A DNA stretch of 22,592 bases, from the IMG/VR virus record IMGVR_UViG_3300042868_002030, positions 1 to 22,592 of that record. The stretch is one strand, 5' to 3'. The notes beneath the pieces were generated by a model. The model was not told the DNA's origin and did not search any database. It saw only the letters and a program-made list of their open reading frames with translations. A program made the position numbers and the translations under genes. This document shows positions 15,775 to 22,592 of this stretch, piece after piece; positions within the stretch are counted from its first letter, which is position 1; each line of letters opens with the position of its first letter. This DNA is from a virus.

Positions 15775-15786
15775 TAATAAAAACCT

Positions 15787-16905
15787 ATGGCTTGTTTACC
15801 TGGAATGCCCTGCTTTGGTCCATTAGTTAGAGTGGTTTACCCTACAACTTGTGATCCTTATGCTAATAGAATAGTTAGTAGTGATTTCGTTGAATACAAT
15901 GGAGATAACTTATCTTGCACTGGTATTCAGAACTGTGACACCCTAACTGTTGCTTTACAGAAGATTGATAATAAGATTTGCTCTGATGACTTTGTTGCAC
16001 AAATTATTCAGACAATTGAAACTAATCCTGTATTGAAAGCTTATTTCTGTCAATTAGTTTCTTCTTGTTCTCCAACAACCACAACTACTAGCACTACAGC
16101 TACACCCACTACAACAACAACAACATCTTCTACTAGTTCTACAACTACATCATCTACTAGTTCTACAACAACTACAACTACTTCAAGTTCTACTTCAACT
16201 ACTACCACAACTACTACAGCTGGACCAACTACTACTACAACCACTACAACTAGTTGTACAGCAGGTTTAACTGAAATAACTTTTGCAAATGGTATTTTAA
16301 ATACTGAAACAAGTGAGCTTATAATATTTGATACAGGAACTGTTGAAGATGCATGTAATGCTTTAGCTATTTATTTAGGTGGTGGTGGTGTTTGGGTTTG
16401 GGGCAGTTTCCCAGCATTTGTATCATCATTTGAAGTTGGTGCAACAACTATATATCCAGGTTGGTGTACAGCTGTTCTTGATGGTACTTATATTAATCCA
16501 GATGCTTCAAATGTTGTATTTACTGTTTCAGGTGGACTTATTTCAAGCATTGTAGATTGTAGTAGTACAACAACTACTACTACTACCACAATTGCTTGTG
16601 CAACCCCTACATTAAATAGTGCTACAAGTGATGGATTTGGAAATGTAACTTTAGATTATGATTTGAATGGATCTACATTATGTACTGATGTTAGTGCAGA
16701 TTATTCAGATTATCCTAGCTTTAGTCCATTTGCTTTTGGTGAAACTATTCCTGATGGATGTAATCAAACATCATACATACTTACACTAAATACATCTAGT
16801 ACACAGTATATAAGAGTATCAATGATTTGTGATGGTAATACATTAAATAGTAATGTAATATCTGTTATACCAGGAACTACAACAACAACTACTACAATTC
16901 CTTAA
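15787..16905 (+). CDS. Modular virion fibre with long Thr/Ser linker
   Basis: A 372-residue protein. Residues about 31-67 repeat the attachment pattern of the previous fibre (SSDFVEYNGDNLSCTGIQ and DTLTVALQKIDNKIC). Residues 97-156 are almost only Thr and Ser. A four-cysteine module follows at 157-260 (C157, C190, C227, C258; with EDACNALAIYLGGGG), then an eight-Thr linker (261-268), then an Ig/FN3-like beta domain at about 270-362 (ACATPTLNSATSDGFGNVTL), and a final Thr tail ending IP. The layout is an anchor followed by exposed beads on stalks. The four-cysteine module is repeated in the next gene. Thr tracts may be stiff linkers or targets of host O-glycosylation. No enzymatic motif is visible. 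Confidence 0.8.
   Translation: MACLPGMPCFGPLVRVVYPTTCDPYANRIVSSDFVEYNGDNLSCTGIQNCDTLTVALQKIDNKICSDDFVAQIIQTIETNPVLKAYFCQLVSSCSPTTTTTSTTATPTTTTTTSSTSSTTTSSTSSTTTTTTSSSTSTTTTTTTAGPTTTTTTTTSCTAGLTEITFANGILNTETSELIIFDTGTVEDACNALAIYLGGGGVWVWGSFPAFVSSFEVGATTIYPGWCTAVLDGTYINPDASNVVFTVSGGLISSIVDCSSTTTTTTTTIACATPTLNSATSDGFGNVTLDYDLNGSTLCTDVSADYSDYPSFSPFAFGETIPDGCNQTSYILTLNTSSTQYIRVSMICDGNTLNSNVISVIPGTTTTTTTIP
16127..16174 (+). repeat. 24-bp tandem duplication inside the Thr/Ser linker
   Basis: TCTACTAGTTCTACAAC occurs at 16129-16145 and again at 16153-16169, a 24-bp period encoding SSTSSTTT twice (residues 114-121 and 122-129). The rest of the linker uses mixed ACA, ACT, ACC and AGT codons and does not repeat cleanly. 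This points to a recent local duplication within an older linker. Confidence 0.8.
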
Positions 16906-16917
16906 ACCAAATAAAAT

Positions 16918-17487
16918 ATGACTGTATTAATAACTTTAATTGTTGCTGGAGCTAATACAGGTCCATTTAACCTCTACTCAGATGTTGATGGATATGTAAC
17001 TCCATTTGAATCAGGTGTAGCTAAATCAGCTTTATTAGCTGGTTATACATCAACACTAGTTCCTTTAGGAACAAACGTAATCAGAGTTTTATCTCAAGGA
17101 GACTGTACAAATTATGTTGATATAATAATTGGTACTCCTCCAACCACTACAACAACTAGCACTGCTTGTGTTAGACCTGGTGGATTAAGTGACTTTTCAT
17201 TCTATTATGAAACTATCAGTCCTAATTTTGATTTTAGAGGATCATTGACAGATGCTTGTAATGCTTTAAATAATGGAGGAGGATATGGTGGTTTTACAGG
17301 ACAAGCTGTTAATTTAACAGTTGGTCAAACTGTATACTTTAACACTGGCACAACATGTTTATTAGTTCCTACAGGATATTACATCACTCTAATTAGTTCA
17401 GTAGAAACTATTATCTATATTCTAAATGGTGTAATTGATAGCTATCCAAGTTGCCCAACAACAACAACCACTACAACATCAGCTTAA
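16918..17487 (+). CDS. Short modular fibre/decoration protein sharing the four-Cys module
   Basis: A 189-residue protein in two modules joined by Thr linkers. Residues 1-73 form a compact beta domain (LIVAGANTGPFNLYSDVDGY; SALLAGYTSTLVPLGTNVIR). After TTTTTST (76-82), residues 84-179 copy the layout of the module in the previous gene, with C84, C114, C147, C179 and TDACNALNNGGGYGGF. A Thr run and SA end the protein. It lacks the N-terminal attachment pattern of the two upstream fibres, so it may bind another part of the particle. It starts 12 nt after the previous stop and is the last gene before a strong terminator. Secretion signals are absent, as expected for a virion part. Confidence 0.78.
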   Translation: MTVLITLIVAGANTGPFNLYSDVDGYVTPFESGVAKSALLAGYTSTLVPLGTNVIRVLSQGDCTNYVDIIIGTPPTTTTTSTACVRPGGLSDFSFYYETISPNFDFRGSLTDACNALNNGGGYGGFTGQAVNLTVGQTVYFNTGTTCLLVPTGYYITLISSVETIIYILNGVIDSYPSCPTTTTTTTSA

Positions 17488-17500
17488 GCTAATTAAAAAT

Positions 17501-17520
17501 CCTGTTTTGTTGGTTTTACA
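17501..17520 (+). repeat. Minor hairpin before the fibre-block terminator
   Basis: CCTGT (17501-17505) can pair with ACAGG, which starts at 17518 and extends two bases past this entry to 17522. It lies just ahead of the terminator stem and may add to it. It is a weak 5-bp stem with a 12-nt loop. Confidence 0.35.
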
Positions 17521-17525
17521 GGGTT

Positions 17526-17556
17526 CTCCCAGAGCTTAGGTTCTGGGAGTTTTTTT
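17526..17556 (+). terminator. Strong intrinsic terminator ending the fibre block
   Basis: CTCCCAGAGC (17526-17535) pairs with GTTCTGGGAG (17540-17549) around TTAG, with one G-T wobble, and seven T follow (17550-17556). The next promoter begins about 50 nt further on, so this cleanly separates two transcription units. Confidence 0.93.
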
Positions 17557-17606
17557 ATTTTATAACTAATTTAGTTAGTATGGATAACATCTCTAATTAA
17601 AAAGAT

Positions 17607-17638
17607 TTGGTTTTTTAAAAAACAATTTCGTATCTTTA
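17607..17638 (+). promoter_or_regulatory. Bacteroidetes-type promoter P3
   Basis: TTG at 17607-17609 and TATCTTTA at 17631-17638 (one mismatch to TAnnTTTG) are 21 bp apart. The spacer holds a 14-bp perfect palindrome, GTTTTTTAAAAAAC (17610-17623). Another interrupted palindrome, TAACTAA-T-TTAGTTA, lies just upstream (17563-17577). It should drive the phosphoesterase and tail genes. Confidence 0.72.
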
Positions 17639-17666
17639 CAGTAATTTTAACTAAAATCGACCAAGT

Positions 17667-18875
17667 ATGTCTGAAAATCAAACACTTTTGCAACAATTGG
17701 GACAGTTGTTGAGACAAAAAAAGAGTAAAAAATTCTATGCTGAGAAGCTTGGAATTACAGAAGATGAAGTGAGTGAGTTATTACTAGAACTAAAAAATAA
17801 AGATATTGAACCAATCCCTCTTTTTGAAAATACCAGAAAGGTAAATGTTGAGAAAGGGATTATTGAGAGTACATTAATTCTTGACTTTGAACCAAAAGAT
17901 GATATTGAATTAGCTAGTTTACATAAAGTTAATTTAGATAAATATGTTATCTGTAGATACTGGTCTAAGTTATTACCTTCAGGAAAGTTTAGTTCTTCTG
18001 TGTTTTCTTCATTAAAACAACCTAAAGATTATACACCAGAAGACTTTGCTAACTTTCTACAAAACTACAAAAGCACATTTGTTACACAACCTGTAATGGT
18101 TGATGAAGATAAGGAAACAGTTGATATTGAATTATCATTATCAGACTTTCACTTAGCTAAAAGAATTGTGAATGGTGATAATAGTATTGAGAATAGAAAA
18201 GCAACCTACATGAATGTTCTTGTAGATCTATTAGCAAAGGTGTTACGTAATTACAATGTACGTACAGTTGTATTCCCTATATCAAATGATTTTTTCCATA
18301 CAGATAATTATCAAAACCAAACTACAGCAGGAACTCCTCAGGATGTGATTGTTGAATATGGTGAAGAATATGAACATGGATTTGATCTTCTTGTTAAAGC
18401 AATTGAACTTCTTTACAAACATTGTGAAAATGTAGAAGTGTTACTTGTTCAGGGTAATCATGATAAAACTAAATCATTCTATCTAGCACACGCATTACAA
18501 GTGTATTTTAATAATGCAACTGGTATAACATTTGATAGAAGAGAGAGTGAATTAAAGGCTACAATATTAGGAAATACATTTATTGGTTATCATCATGGTA
18601 ACTGTAAGTTAGATGATCTTCCACTATTGTTTGCAACACATCCACAATATGGATCAGCATTTGGTAATGCTACATATCGTGAGATACATACAGGAGATAA
18701 ACACCACTATATGGCTAAAGAAGTTAAAGGTGTTAGAATCCAACAAATGCCTAGTCTCTCAGGAACTGATAGATGGCACAGAGATAATAACTTTGTACAT
18801 AGTATAAGAGCTGCTCTTGTTTTAATTTACAACAATGAACATGGTAAGATAGGAGAGTTCGAAAGTAGAATTTAA
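17667..18875 (+). CDS. HTH-containing calcineurin-like metallophosphoesterase
   Basis: A 402-residue enzyme. The N-terminus (about 5-45) looks like a helix-turn-helix (SKKFYAEKLGITEDEVSELL). The rest is a calcineurin-like phosphoesterase with the two-metal motifs in order: DFH (160-162), SNDFFH (206-211, D208), GNHD (263-266), YHHGN (308-312) and HTGDKHH (341-347). The first His of the last motif, normally GHxH, is Asp here, so metal binding may differ. Relatives include Mre11/SbcD nucleases and phosphatases; the DNA-binding head favours a nuclease acting at chosen DNA sites, but the substrate is unknown. It is unusual as an enzyme set among virion genes, and has its own promoter. Four nt separate it from the ring gene. 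Confidence 0.88.
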   Translation: MSENQTLLQQLGQLLRQKKSKKFYAEKLGITEDEVSELLLELKNKDIEPIPLFENTRKVNVEKGIIESTLILDFEPKDDIELASLHKVNLDKYVICRYWSKLLPSGKFSSSVFSSLKQPKDYTPEDFANFLQNYKSTFVTQPVMVDEDKETVDIELSLSDFHLAKRIVNGDNSIENRKATYMNVLVDLLAKVLRNYNVRTVVFPISNDFFHTDNYQNQTTAGTPQDVIVEYGEEYEHGFDLLVKAIELLYKHCENVEVLLVQGNHDKTKSFYLAHALQVYFNNATGITFDRRESELKATILGNTFIGYHHGNCKLDDLPLLFATHPQYGSAFGNATYREIHTGDKHHYMAKEVKGVRIQQMPSLSGTDRWHRDNNFVHSIRAALVLIYNNEHGKIGEFESRI

Positions 18876-18879
18876 AAAT

Positions 18880-19608
18880 ATGGCAACATTAAGAAAATTA
18901 GTTTCAGATGTACGTGCATCTCATAAATTGTTATCAACAGATTCGTTGATTACAGATAGAGCTATTGCATCTGAAATTAGAAACAATAGTATTCTCTTAG
19001 TTAAAAGAGAGACCAATCTTAGAAAGCTTTGGGCTACTGATACTTTGTTTACAACTATTCCTTGTTTAGAAATGGTTCAAGTTCCTATTTCTGAATGTTG
19101 CGATTACCAAGATCCTTGCACTGTAGCAAGAACAAAATATAAACTACCTCGTATATCTGAAGGAAACTATCAGTATTTAATACAAGGTGTCTATTCAATC
19201 AATGCGATGAGTGGACAAGGTAAGAAGCTTAAGGAAACCACTATCAATAGATATTTGAATCTCCTTAAGCTTCCTATTATTAAGAACCAAGAATATTATT
19301 GGATTGTCAATAATTATTTATACGTAAATAATCCTTTACTACAAGCTATTAGACTTGCTGCTTGTTTTGAAGAAGATGTTCCAAATGAAATAATGTATCC
19401 TGAATCTGGATGTGGAGGTTGTGGACCAACTGATGAAGAGTGGTGCAAGAACCCTCTAGATAAACCATTCTCTTTACCAGGATATCTACAACAACAAGTA
19501 TTACAGCTTACATCACAGAAACTATTACAGACATACTTCCAAGTAAAGACAGATATGACAGATGATGGTATTGATGGACAAGCTCCAAATGCTGCACCAA
19601 CTAGATAA
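18880..19608 (+). CDS. Candidate head-tail ring/adaptor protein 2
   Basis: A 242-residue protein beginning MATLRKLVSDVRASHKLLST, with an N-terminal helical part (LLVKRETNLRKLW) and a beta-rich middle. The middle contains SECCDYQDPCTVA (71-83), whose CCD-DPC spacing resembles CCDCGGDPC of the protein at 12430-13605, and a second Cys patch GCGGCG (177-182). The C-terminal part, GYLQQQVLQLTSQKLLQTYF, is the strand-helix end also seen in the protein at 11671-12402. This suggests the two are related neck-ring proteins placed in different rings. The role is inferred from the shared pattern and from location between tail genes; no search was run. Confidence 0.75.
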   Translation: MATLRKLVSDVRASHKLLSTDSLITDRAIASEIRNNSILLVKRETNLRKLWATDTLFTTIPCLEMVQVPISECCDYQDPCTVARTKYKLPRISEGNYQYLIQGVYSINAMSGQGKKLKETTINRYLNLLKLPIIKNQEYYWIVNNYLYVNNPLLQAIRLAACFEEDVPNEIMYPESGCGGCGPTDEEWCKNPLDKPFSLPGYLQQQVLQLTSQKLLQTYFQVKTDMTDDGIDGQAPNAAPTR

Positions 19609-19613
19609 TATTT

Positions 19614-20090
19614 ATGCGTATAAAGGTAGATTGGAGAAGTGGGAGCAGAGATAGTTATAATAGTTTCTGCAAAAGATATCCATCAATTAAACTATCCTTT
19701 GATGAATGGAGAAATATTCTTTATTCATATAATGAGCAGTTCAAAGAATACATTCTAGAGACTGGTGAAAGAGCTAAACTACCATTTGGATTTGGTGAGT
19801 TCTCTATTAATAAAAAGAAGAGAAAGAAAATCAAACAGAACAATGGTAAAGAATTTATCAATCTTCCTATAGATTGGCAAAAGACAAAAGAAAAAGGAAA
19901 AGTTATTTACAACTTTAACTATCATACAGAAGGCTACTTCTTTGGATGGATGTGGTTTAAAGACACTGCTAGATTTAGAAATTTAGATTTGTGGTATTTC
20001 AAACCATCACGCACAACCTCAAGACTACTTTCCCATTACATTAAAACCAACGAAAAATATCAATGTATTTATCAAGAATGGAAAAAATAA
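19614..20090 (+). CDS. Basic small protein with HU-like strand motif (neck region)
   Basis: A 158-residue, highly basic, aromatic protein. A helix (SFDEWRNILYSYNEQFKEYI) is followed by GERAKLPFGFGEFSINKKKR (51-70), whose GFGEF and preceding helix look like the HU/IHF core, as does GFGKF in the protein at 1386-1766. Next come KEFINLPIDWQKTKE and an aromatic segment (HTEGYFFGWMWFKD; LDLWYFKPSRTTSR). I associate this kind of sequence with conserved crAss-like neck genes but cannot name it. It may bind DNA at the exit channel or fill the ring. It is closely spaced (5 nt and 6 nt) with ring candidates on both sides, so a head-completion role is the best guess. Confidence 0.72.
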   Translation: MRIKVDWRSGSRDSYNSFCKRYPSIKLSFDEWRNILYSYNEQFKEYILETGERAKLPFGFGEFSINKKKRKKIKQNNGKEFINLPIDWQKTKEKGKVIYNFNYHTEGYFFGWMWFKDTARFRNLDLWYFKPSRTTSRLLSHYIKTNEKYQCIYQEWKK

Positions 20091-20096
20091 TTTAAC

Positions 20097-21086
20097 ATGT
20101 CATACTACTATAAATATAATTTCATTTCCCCTGAGCCTGTATATGCCACTGTAAAAGAAGAATTAAAAAGCTACTTTGATACAGGTGCTGTAGATGATCT
20201 ATTGTTCCCAACCTACCTTGACAAATGTTTAAAGAAGTTGGGCAGAACAACCTATGTTATTTCTCAGGAGATATTACACATTTCTGATTTTCAAGCTAGA
20301 CTTCCAGATAACTTTTATGCTGTAAGAGAAGCTTGGATGTGTTCTGAGATTCCTCAGCGTCCTTATCAAACTGCTAATTCATTCTATTCACAAGCTGCAA
20401 CACAAACAACTATTCAACTTGCTCCCCTCACTGTAGGTGGTGTAGATTGTGCTAATCCTGCTTGTGCTGATCCTGGTTGTGGTGGTCAATGTATGCCTTT
20501 GTTAATTCAAGCTGTGTACAAAACTAATCAAGAAGTTGCTAGATCATACAAACAAGAGTATCTACTTAAACCAGGTAACATCTCTGCTAGAGGAAACTGT
20601 GGTGTAAACTATACAGATAACTGGTCATTTTATGCACCTGTTGCACAAGGACAAGCTGGTGTTGATGGTAATTTCACTCCTGGTCAAGCTGCAATAGATT
20701 CATTTGATATTAGAGATAATAAGTTTGTAACCAATTTTAGAAATGGTGTTGTGCATTTATTATTCTATGCTACTGAGTATGATGATATAGGTAATCAATT
20801 AATTCCTGATAACTATCGTATTAGAGAGTTTGTTGAAGCATTTATTAAATTTAAAGTGTTTGAAACTCTTACAAATCAAACTAATGATGAGACCTTCAAT
20901 CAGCTTCAACAAAAGTTAGCATATTATGAGAGAAAACATGATGAAGCTTACATATTAGCTGATATTGAGATTAAGAAACAAGATGCATGGACTAAACAGA
21001 GAAGAATTAAAAACGATCTGAATAGGTTTAATATGTACGAACTACCAAACAGAACCAATAGATATGGTAGAAGACGTAATAACTAA
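20097..21086 (+). CDS. Candidate tail-adaptor/ring protein 3
   Basis: A 329-residue protein. It opens with an aromatic segment (MSYYYKYNFISPEPVYATVK) and a helical domain (about 18-70). A Cys-rich loop follows at 118-132 (C118, C123, C128, C132: DCANPACADPGCGGQC). The later part has a strand rich in aromatic residues (VHLLFYATEYDDIGNQLIPD) and then a helix (YRIREFVEAFIKFKVFE), the layout seen in phage neck adaptors. The C-terminus is a charged helix with basic tail (NRYGRRRNN). Position just before the very large tail protein suggests it joins the ring stack to the tail. The stop is 19 nt ahead of the next start. A stabilisation protein of the P22 gp4 type is another reading. Confidence 0.75.
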   Translation: MSYYYKYNFISPEPVYATVKEELKSYFDTGAVDDLLFPTYLDKCLKKLGRTTYVISQEILHISDFQARLPDNFYAVREAWMCSEIPQRPYQTANSFYSQAATQTTIQLAPLTVGGVDCANPACADPGCGGQCMPLLIQAVYKTNQEVARSYKQEYLLKPGNISARGNCGVNYTDNWSFYAPVAQGQAGVDGNFTPGQAAIDSFDIRDNKFVTNFRNGVVHLLFYATEYDDIGNQLIPDNYRIREFVEAFIKFKVFETLTNQTNDETFNQLQQKLAYYERKHDEAYILADIEIKKQDAWTKQRRIKNDLNRFNMYELPNRTNRYGRRRNN

Positions 21087-21105
21087 TATACAACCACTGT
21101 AAAAG

Positions 21106-22592
21106 ATGGCAGAAGAAACAACTAATCAAGGAAATATTAAACAAGAATTTAATACTGCTAATACTGGTTTAAACCTTGATTTAACAGTTAATCAGATTCC
21201 TAAAGGTGCTCTAACTTATGCTCTCAATGCATCTGTTGAGAACTTTGATGCTAGTTCTATAAACTATCAGAACGAGCCTGGGAATGAACTATGCTTAAAT
21301 TTTCCTGAAGGTTACCAACTTATTGGTGAGCATTCTATTTACGAAAAGAATAAACATATATTCTTCTTAGCTAATCCACATACAGGAGGATCTGAGATTG
21401 GATATATGGATAACAATGATTGTGTATACCACACTCTTGTTAATGCTGTATGTCTAAATTTTAATATTGACTATCCAATACATAAAGCTGTACATAAGAT
21501 TACTAATTGTACAACAGAAATCTATTGGACAGATGGATTCAATCCTAGAAGATATTTAGATATTGAGAATGTTCCTTACATTCAATCATCAATATCACAA
21601 CCCTGTGATGAGAGGTTTACAACTGAGTTAGATTGTAATGCAATTAAGTTGCAACCAAATTTTGCTATTCCTCAATTAAAGATTGTAGGAGTTAATAATG
21701 GTGGTAATTTAATTGCTGGTACATATCAATTTGCTGTACAATATTCTGATGCCACTGGTAATGGATATTCTTCATATTACTCAGTAACAAATCCAACTCC
21801 TATTGCTGACACTCAGATTACAACTCTTAATTTTAATTATCCTGTTGGTAGATCTATAGATATTCAAATATCTAATCTTGAAACTAAAGGACAATGGCAA
21901 TATTTTAATCTTGCTGTTATTAAAACAATAAATGCAATTACATCTGTAGAGTTAGTAGGAACATATTTTATTGATGAGGTTACTAAACAAATTACTTATA
22001 GTGGTCAAAATCAAGAGCTAATAAGACTTACTGTTGACGACATCTTTGAAAAGTTTCCTTATTATGAAATTGCTCAAGACTTAACTGCTGTACGTGATAT
22101 TCTTGTATGGGATCAACTAACATCTATTGATCAAGTTAACTACCAACAGATTGCTAATCAAATTACTCTTCAGTGGCAGACATATAAAATTCCTGCTAAT
22201 GAGAACTATGCTGATGAACTAAATGCAACTAACTTACGTGGTTATCTTCGTGATGAAGTGTACCCATTTGAGATTGTATTCCTATTAAAGAATGGTAAGC
22301 AAACAGATGCTTTTCACATTCCTGGACGTGTTGCTAATGCAAATGATTTAGCACTAGTATATCCTACTAATGCTGACTTTATTGGAACTCCAGATCCTAT
22401 CACAGGAGGAAGTCCTACTTGGAAAATATATAACACTGCATCTGTTATTGGAGCTGCAGTGGGTGATAATATTAATAATGCCACCCCATATCAATATGGA
22501 GAATTTGCTTATTGGGAATCTAGTGAAACTTATCCATGTAATACATTAGTGTGGGGAGACTTAGCTAATAAACCTATTAGACATCACAAGTT
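21106..22592 (+). CDS. Large tail protein, 5' part only (tail stump/muzzle candidate)
   Basis: The frame is open from the ATG at 21106 to the window edge, with 495 whole codons and no stop in any codon I read. The product starts MAEETTNQGNIKQEFNTANT. It is beta-rich, contains many aromatics and Asn, and shows segments such as LNLDLTVNQIPKGALTYALN, EIYWTDGFNPRRYLDIENV and IAGTYQFAVQYSDATGNGYS. There is no signal peptide. A long beta protein placed after the neck genes fits the large tail tube or muzzle protein of crAss-like podoviruses, which builds most of the tail wall around the DNA channel. Its end, and so its full length, is outside the window. The family call comes from position and style, not from a motif. 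Confidence 0.82.
   Translation, partial: MAEETTNQGNIKQEFNTANTGLNLDLTVNQIPKGALTYALNASVENFDASSINYQNEPGNELCLNFPEGYQLIGEHSIYEKNKHIFFLANPHTGGSEIGYMDNNDCVYHTLVNAVCLNFNIDYPIHKAVHKITNCTTEIYWTDGFNPRRYLDIENVPYIQSSISQPCDERFTTELDCNAIKLQPNFAIPQLKIVGVNNGGNLIAGTYQFAVQYSDATGNGYSSYYSVTNPTPIADTQITTLNFNYPVGRSIDIQISNLETKGQWQYFNLAVIKTINAITSVELVGTYFIDEVTKQITYSGQNQELIRLTVDDIFEKFPYYEIAQDLTAVRDILVWDQLTSIDQVNYQQIANQITLQWQTYKIPANENYADELNATNLRGYLRDEVYPFEIVFLLKNGKQTDAFHIPGRVANANDLALVYPTNADFIGTPDPITGGSPTWKIYNTASVIGAAVGDNINNATPYQYGEFAYWESSETYPCNTLVWGDLANKPIRHHK

Noticed and set aside
16050-16244. Val-rich minus-strand frame
   Set aside because: It is the complement of the Thr codon tract in the fibre gene and has no independent support.
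14656-17487. Diversity-generating retroelement acting on the fibre genes
   Set aside because: No reverse transcriptase and no template/variable repeat pair were seen in the window; the repeats found are short Thr-codon tracts.
18613-18807. Plus-strand frame inside the phosphoesterase gene
   Set aside because: It overlaps the metal-motif region of a well-supported enzyme in another frame and has no start signal.
1040-21086. Stop-codon reassignment, known in some crAss-like phages
   Set aside because: TAA, TAG (portal) and TGA (2311, 11674) all end genes at sensible places, and long genes have no in-frame stops that need recoding.
1-22592. tRNA genes, CRISPR arrays, insertion sequences or an integrase
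   Set aside because: None seen: no cloverleaf-like segment, no spaced direct repeats, and no transposase or recombinase motif in any gene.

Overview
The window looks like the virion-assembly half of a tailed phage (Caudoviricetes) that infects a Bacteroidota host. The best fit is a crAss-like podovirus (Crassvirales-type). The host call rests on three things: promoters of Bacteroidetes form (TTG, about 20-21 bp, TAnnTTTG) at 616-647, 990-1020 and 17607-17638; A-rich start-codon leaders with almost no Shine-Dalgarno sequence; and low GC. The phage call rests on the gene order: HU/IHF-like protein, small acidic and Zn-binding proteins, large terminase, portal, scaffold-like protein, major capsid, head-tail ring proteins, fibres, and a very long tail protein that runs off the end. 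There is no tape measure, sheath or tail-tube gene. The crAss-like label is from remembered gene order, sizes and sequence style, not from a search. TAA, TAG and TGA all end genes here, so there is no sign of stop-codon reassignment.

Layout. 1-385: the 5' end of one leftward gene, probably the edge of the early or replication module. 386-714: a divergent control region with a rightward promoter, G/C-rich repeats and inverted repeats. 715-957: a small membrane protein. 1040-2925: a tightly overlapping set of small regulators (winged-helix-like, HU/IHF-like, Zn-cluster, acidic, possible small terminase). 2925-7534: TerL and portal. 7673-11674: scaffold-like protein, major capsid, a structured 174-nt gap, and an unknown head gene. 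11671-13605: first ring-like protein and a Cys-rich abundant-type structural protein ending in a Thr-rich tail. A strong intrinsic terminator at 13644-13692 sits 9 nt before the next start codon. 13702-17487: short structural and Zn genes and three fibre-type genes (collar-domain fibre, Thr-linked modular fibre, short modular fibre). A second strong terminator (17526-17556) and a new promoter open the last unit, 17667-22592: an HTH-metallophosphoesterase, two more ring/adaptor candidates, a basic neck protein, and the 5' part of the large tail protein.

How the parts work together: the terminase packages DNA through the portal into a shell made on the scaffold; ring proteins join the portal to the short tail; fibres decorate the particle. 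Expression appears layered: promoters start the units, an attenuator-like terminator separates capsid from fibre genes, and the capsid gene carries highly optimised arginine codons (27 of 28 CGT). The less ordinary signals are the crossed inverted-repeat cluster around the first promoter, the structured RNA after the capsid gene, the Thr-tract-bounded four-cysteine module shared by two adjacent fibre genes, and a phosphoesterase with its own promoter inside the virion block.
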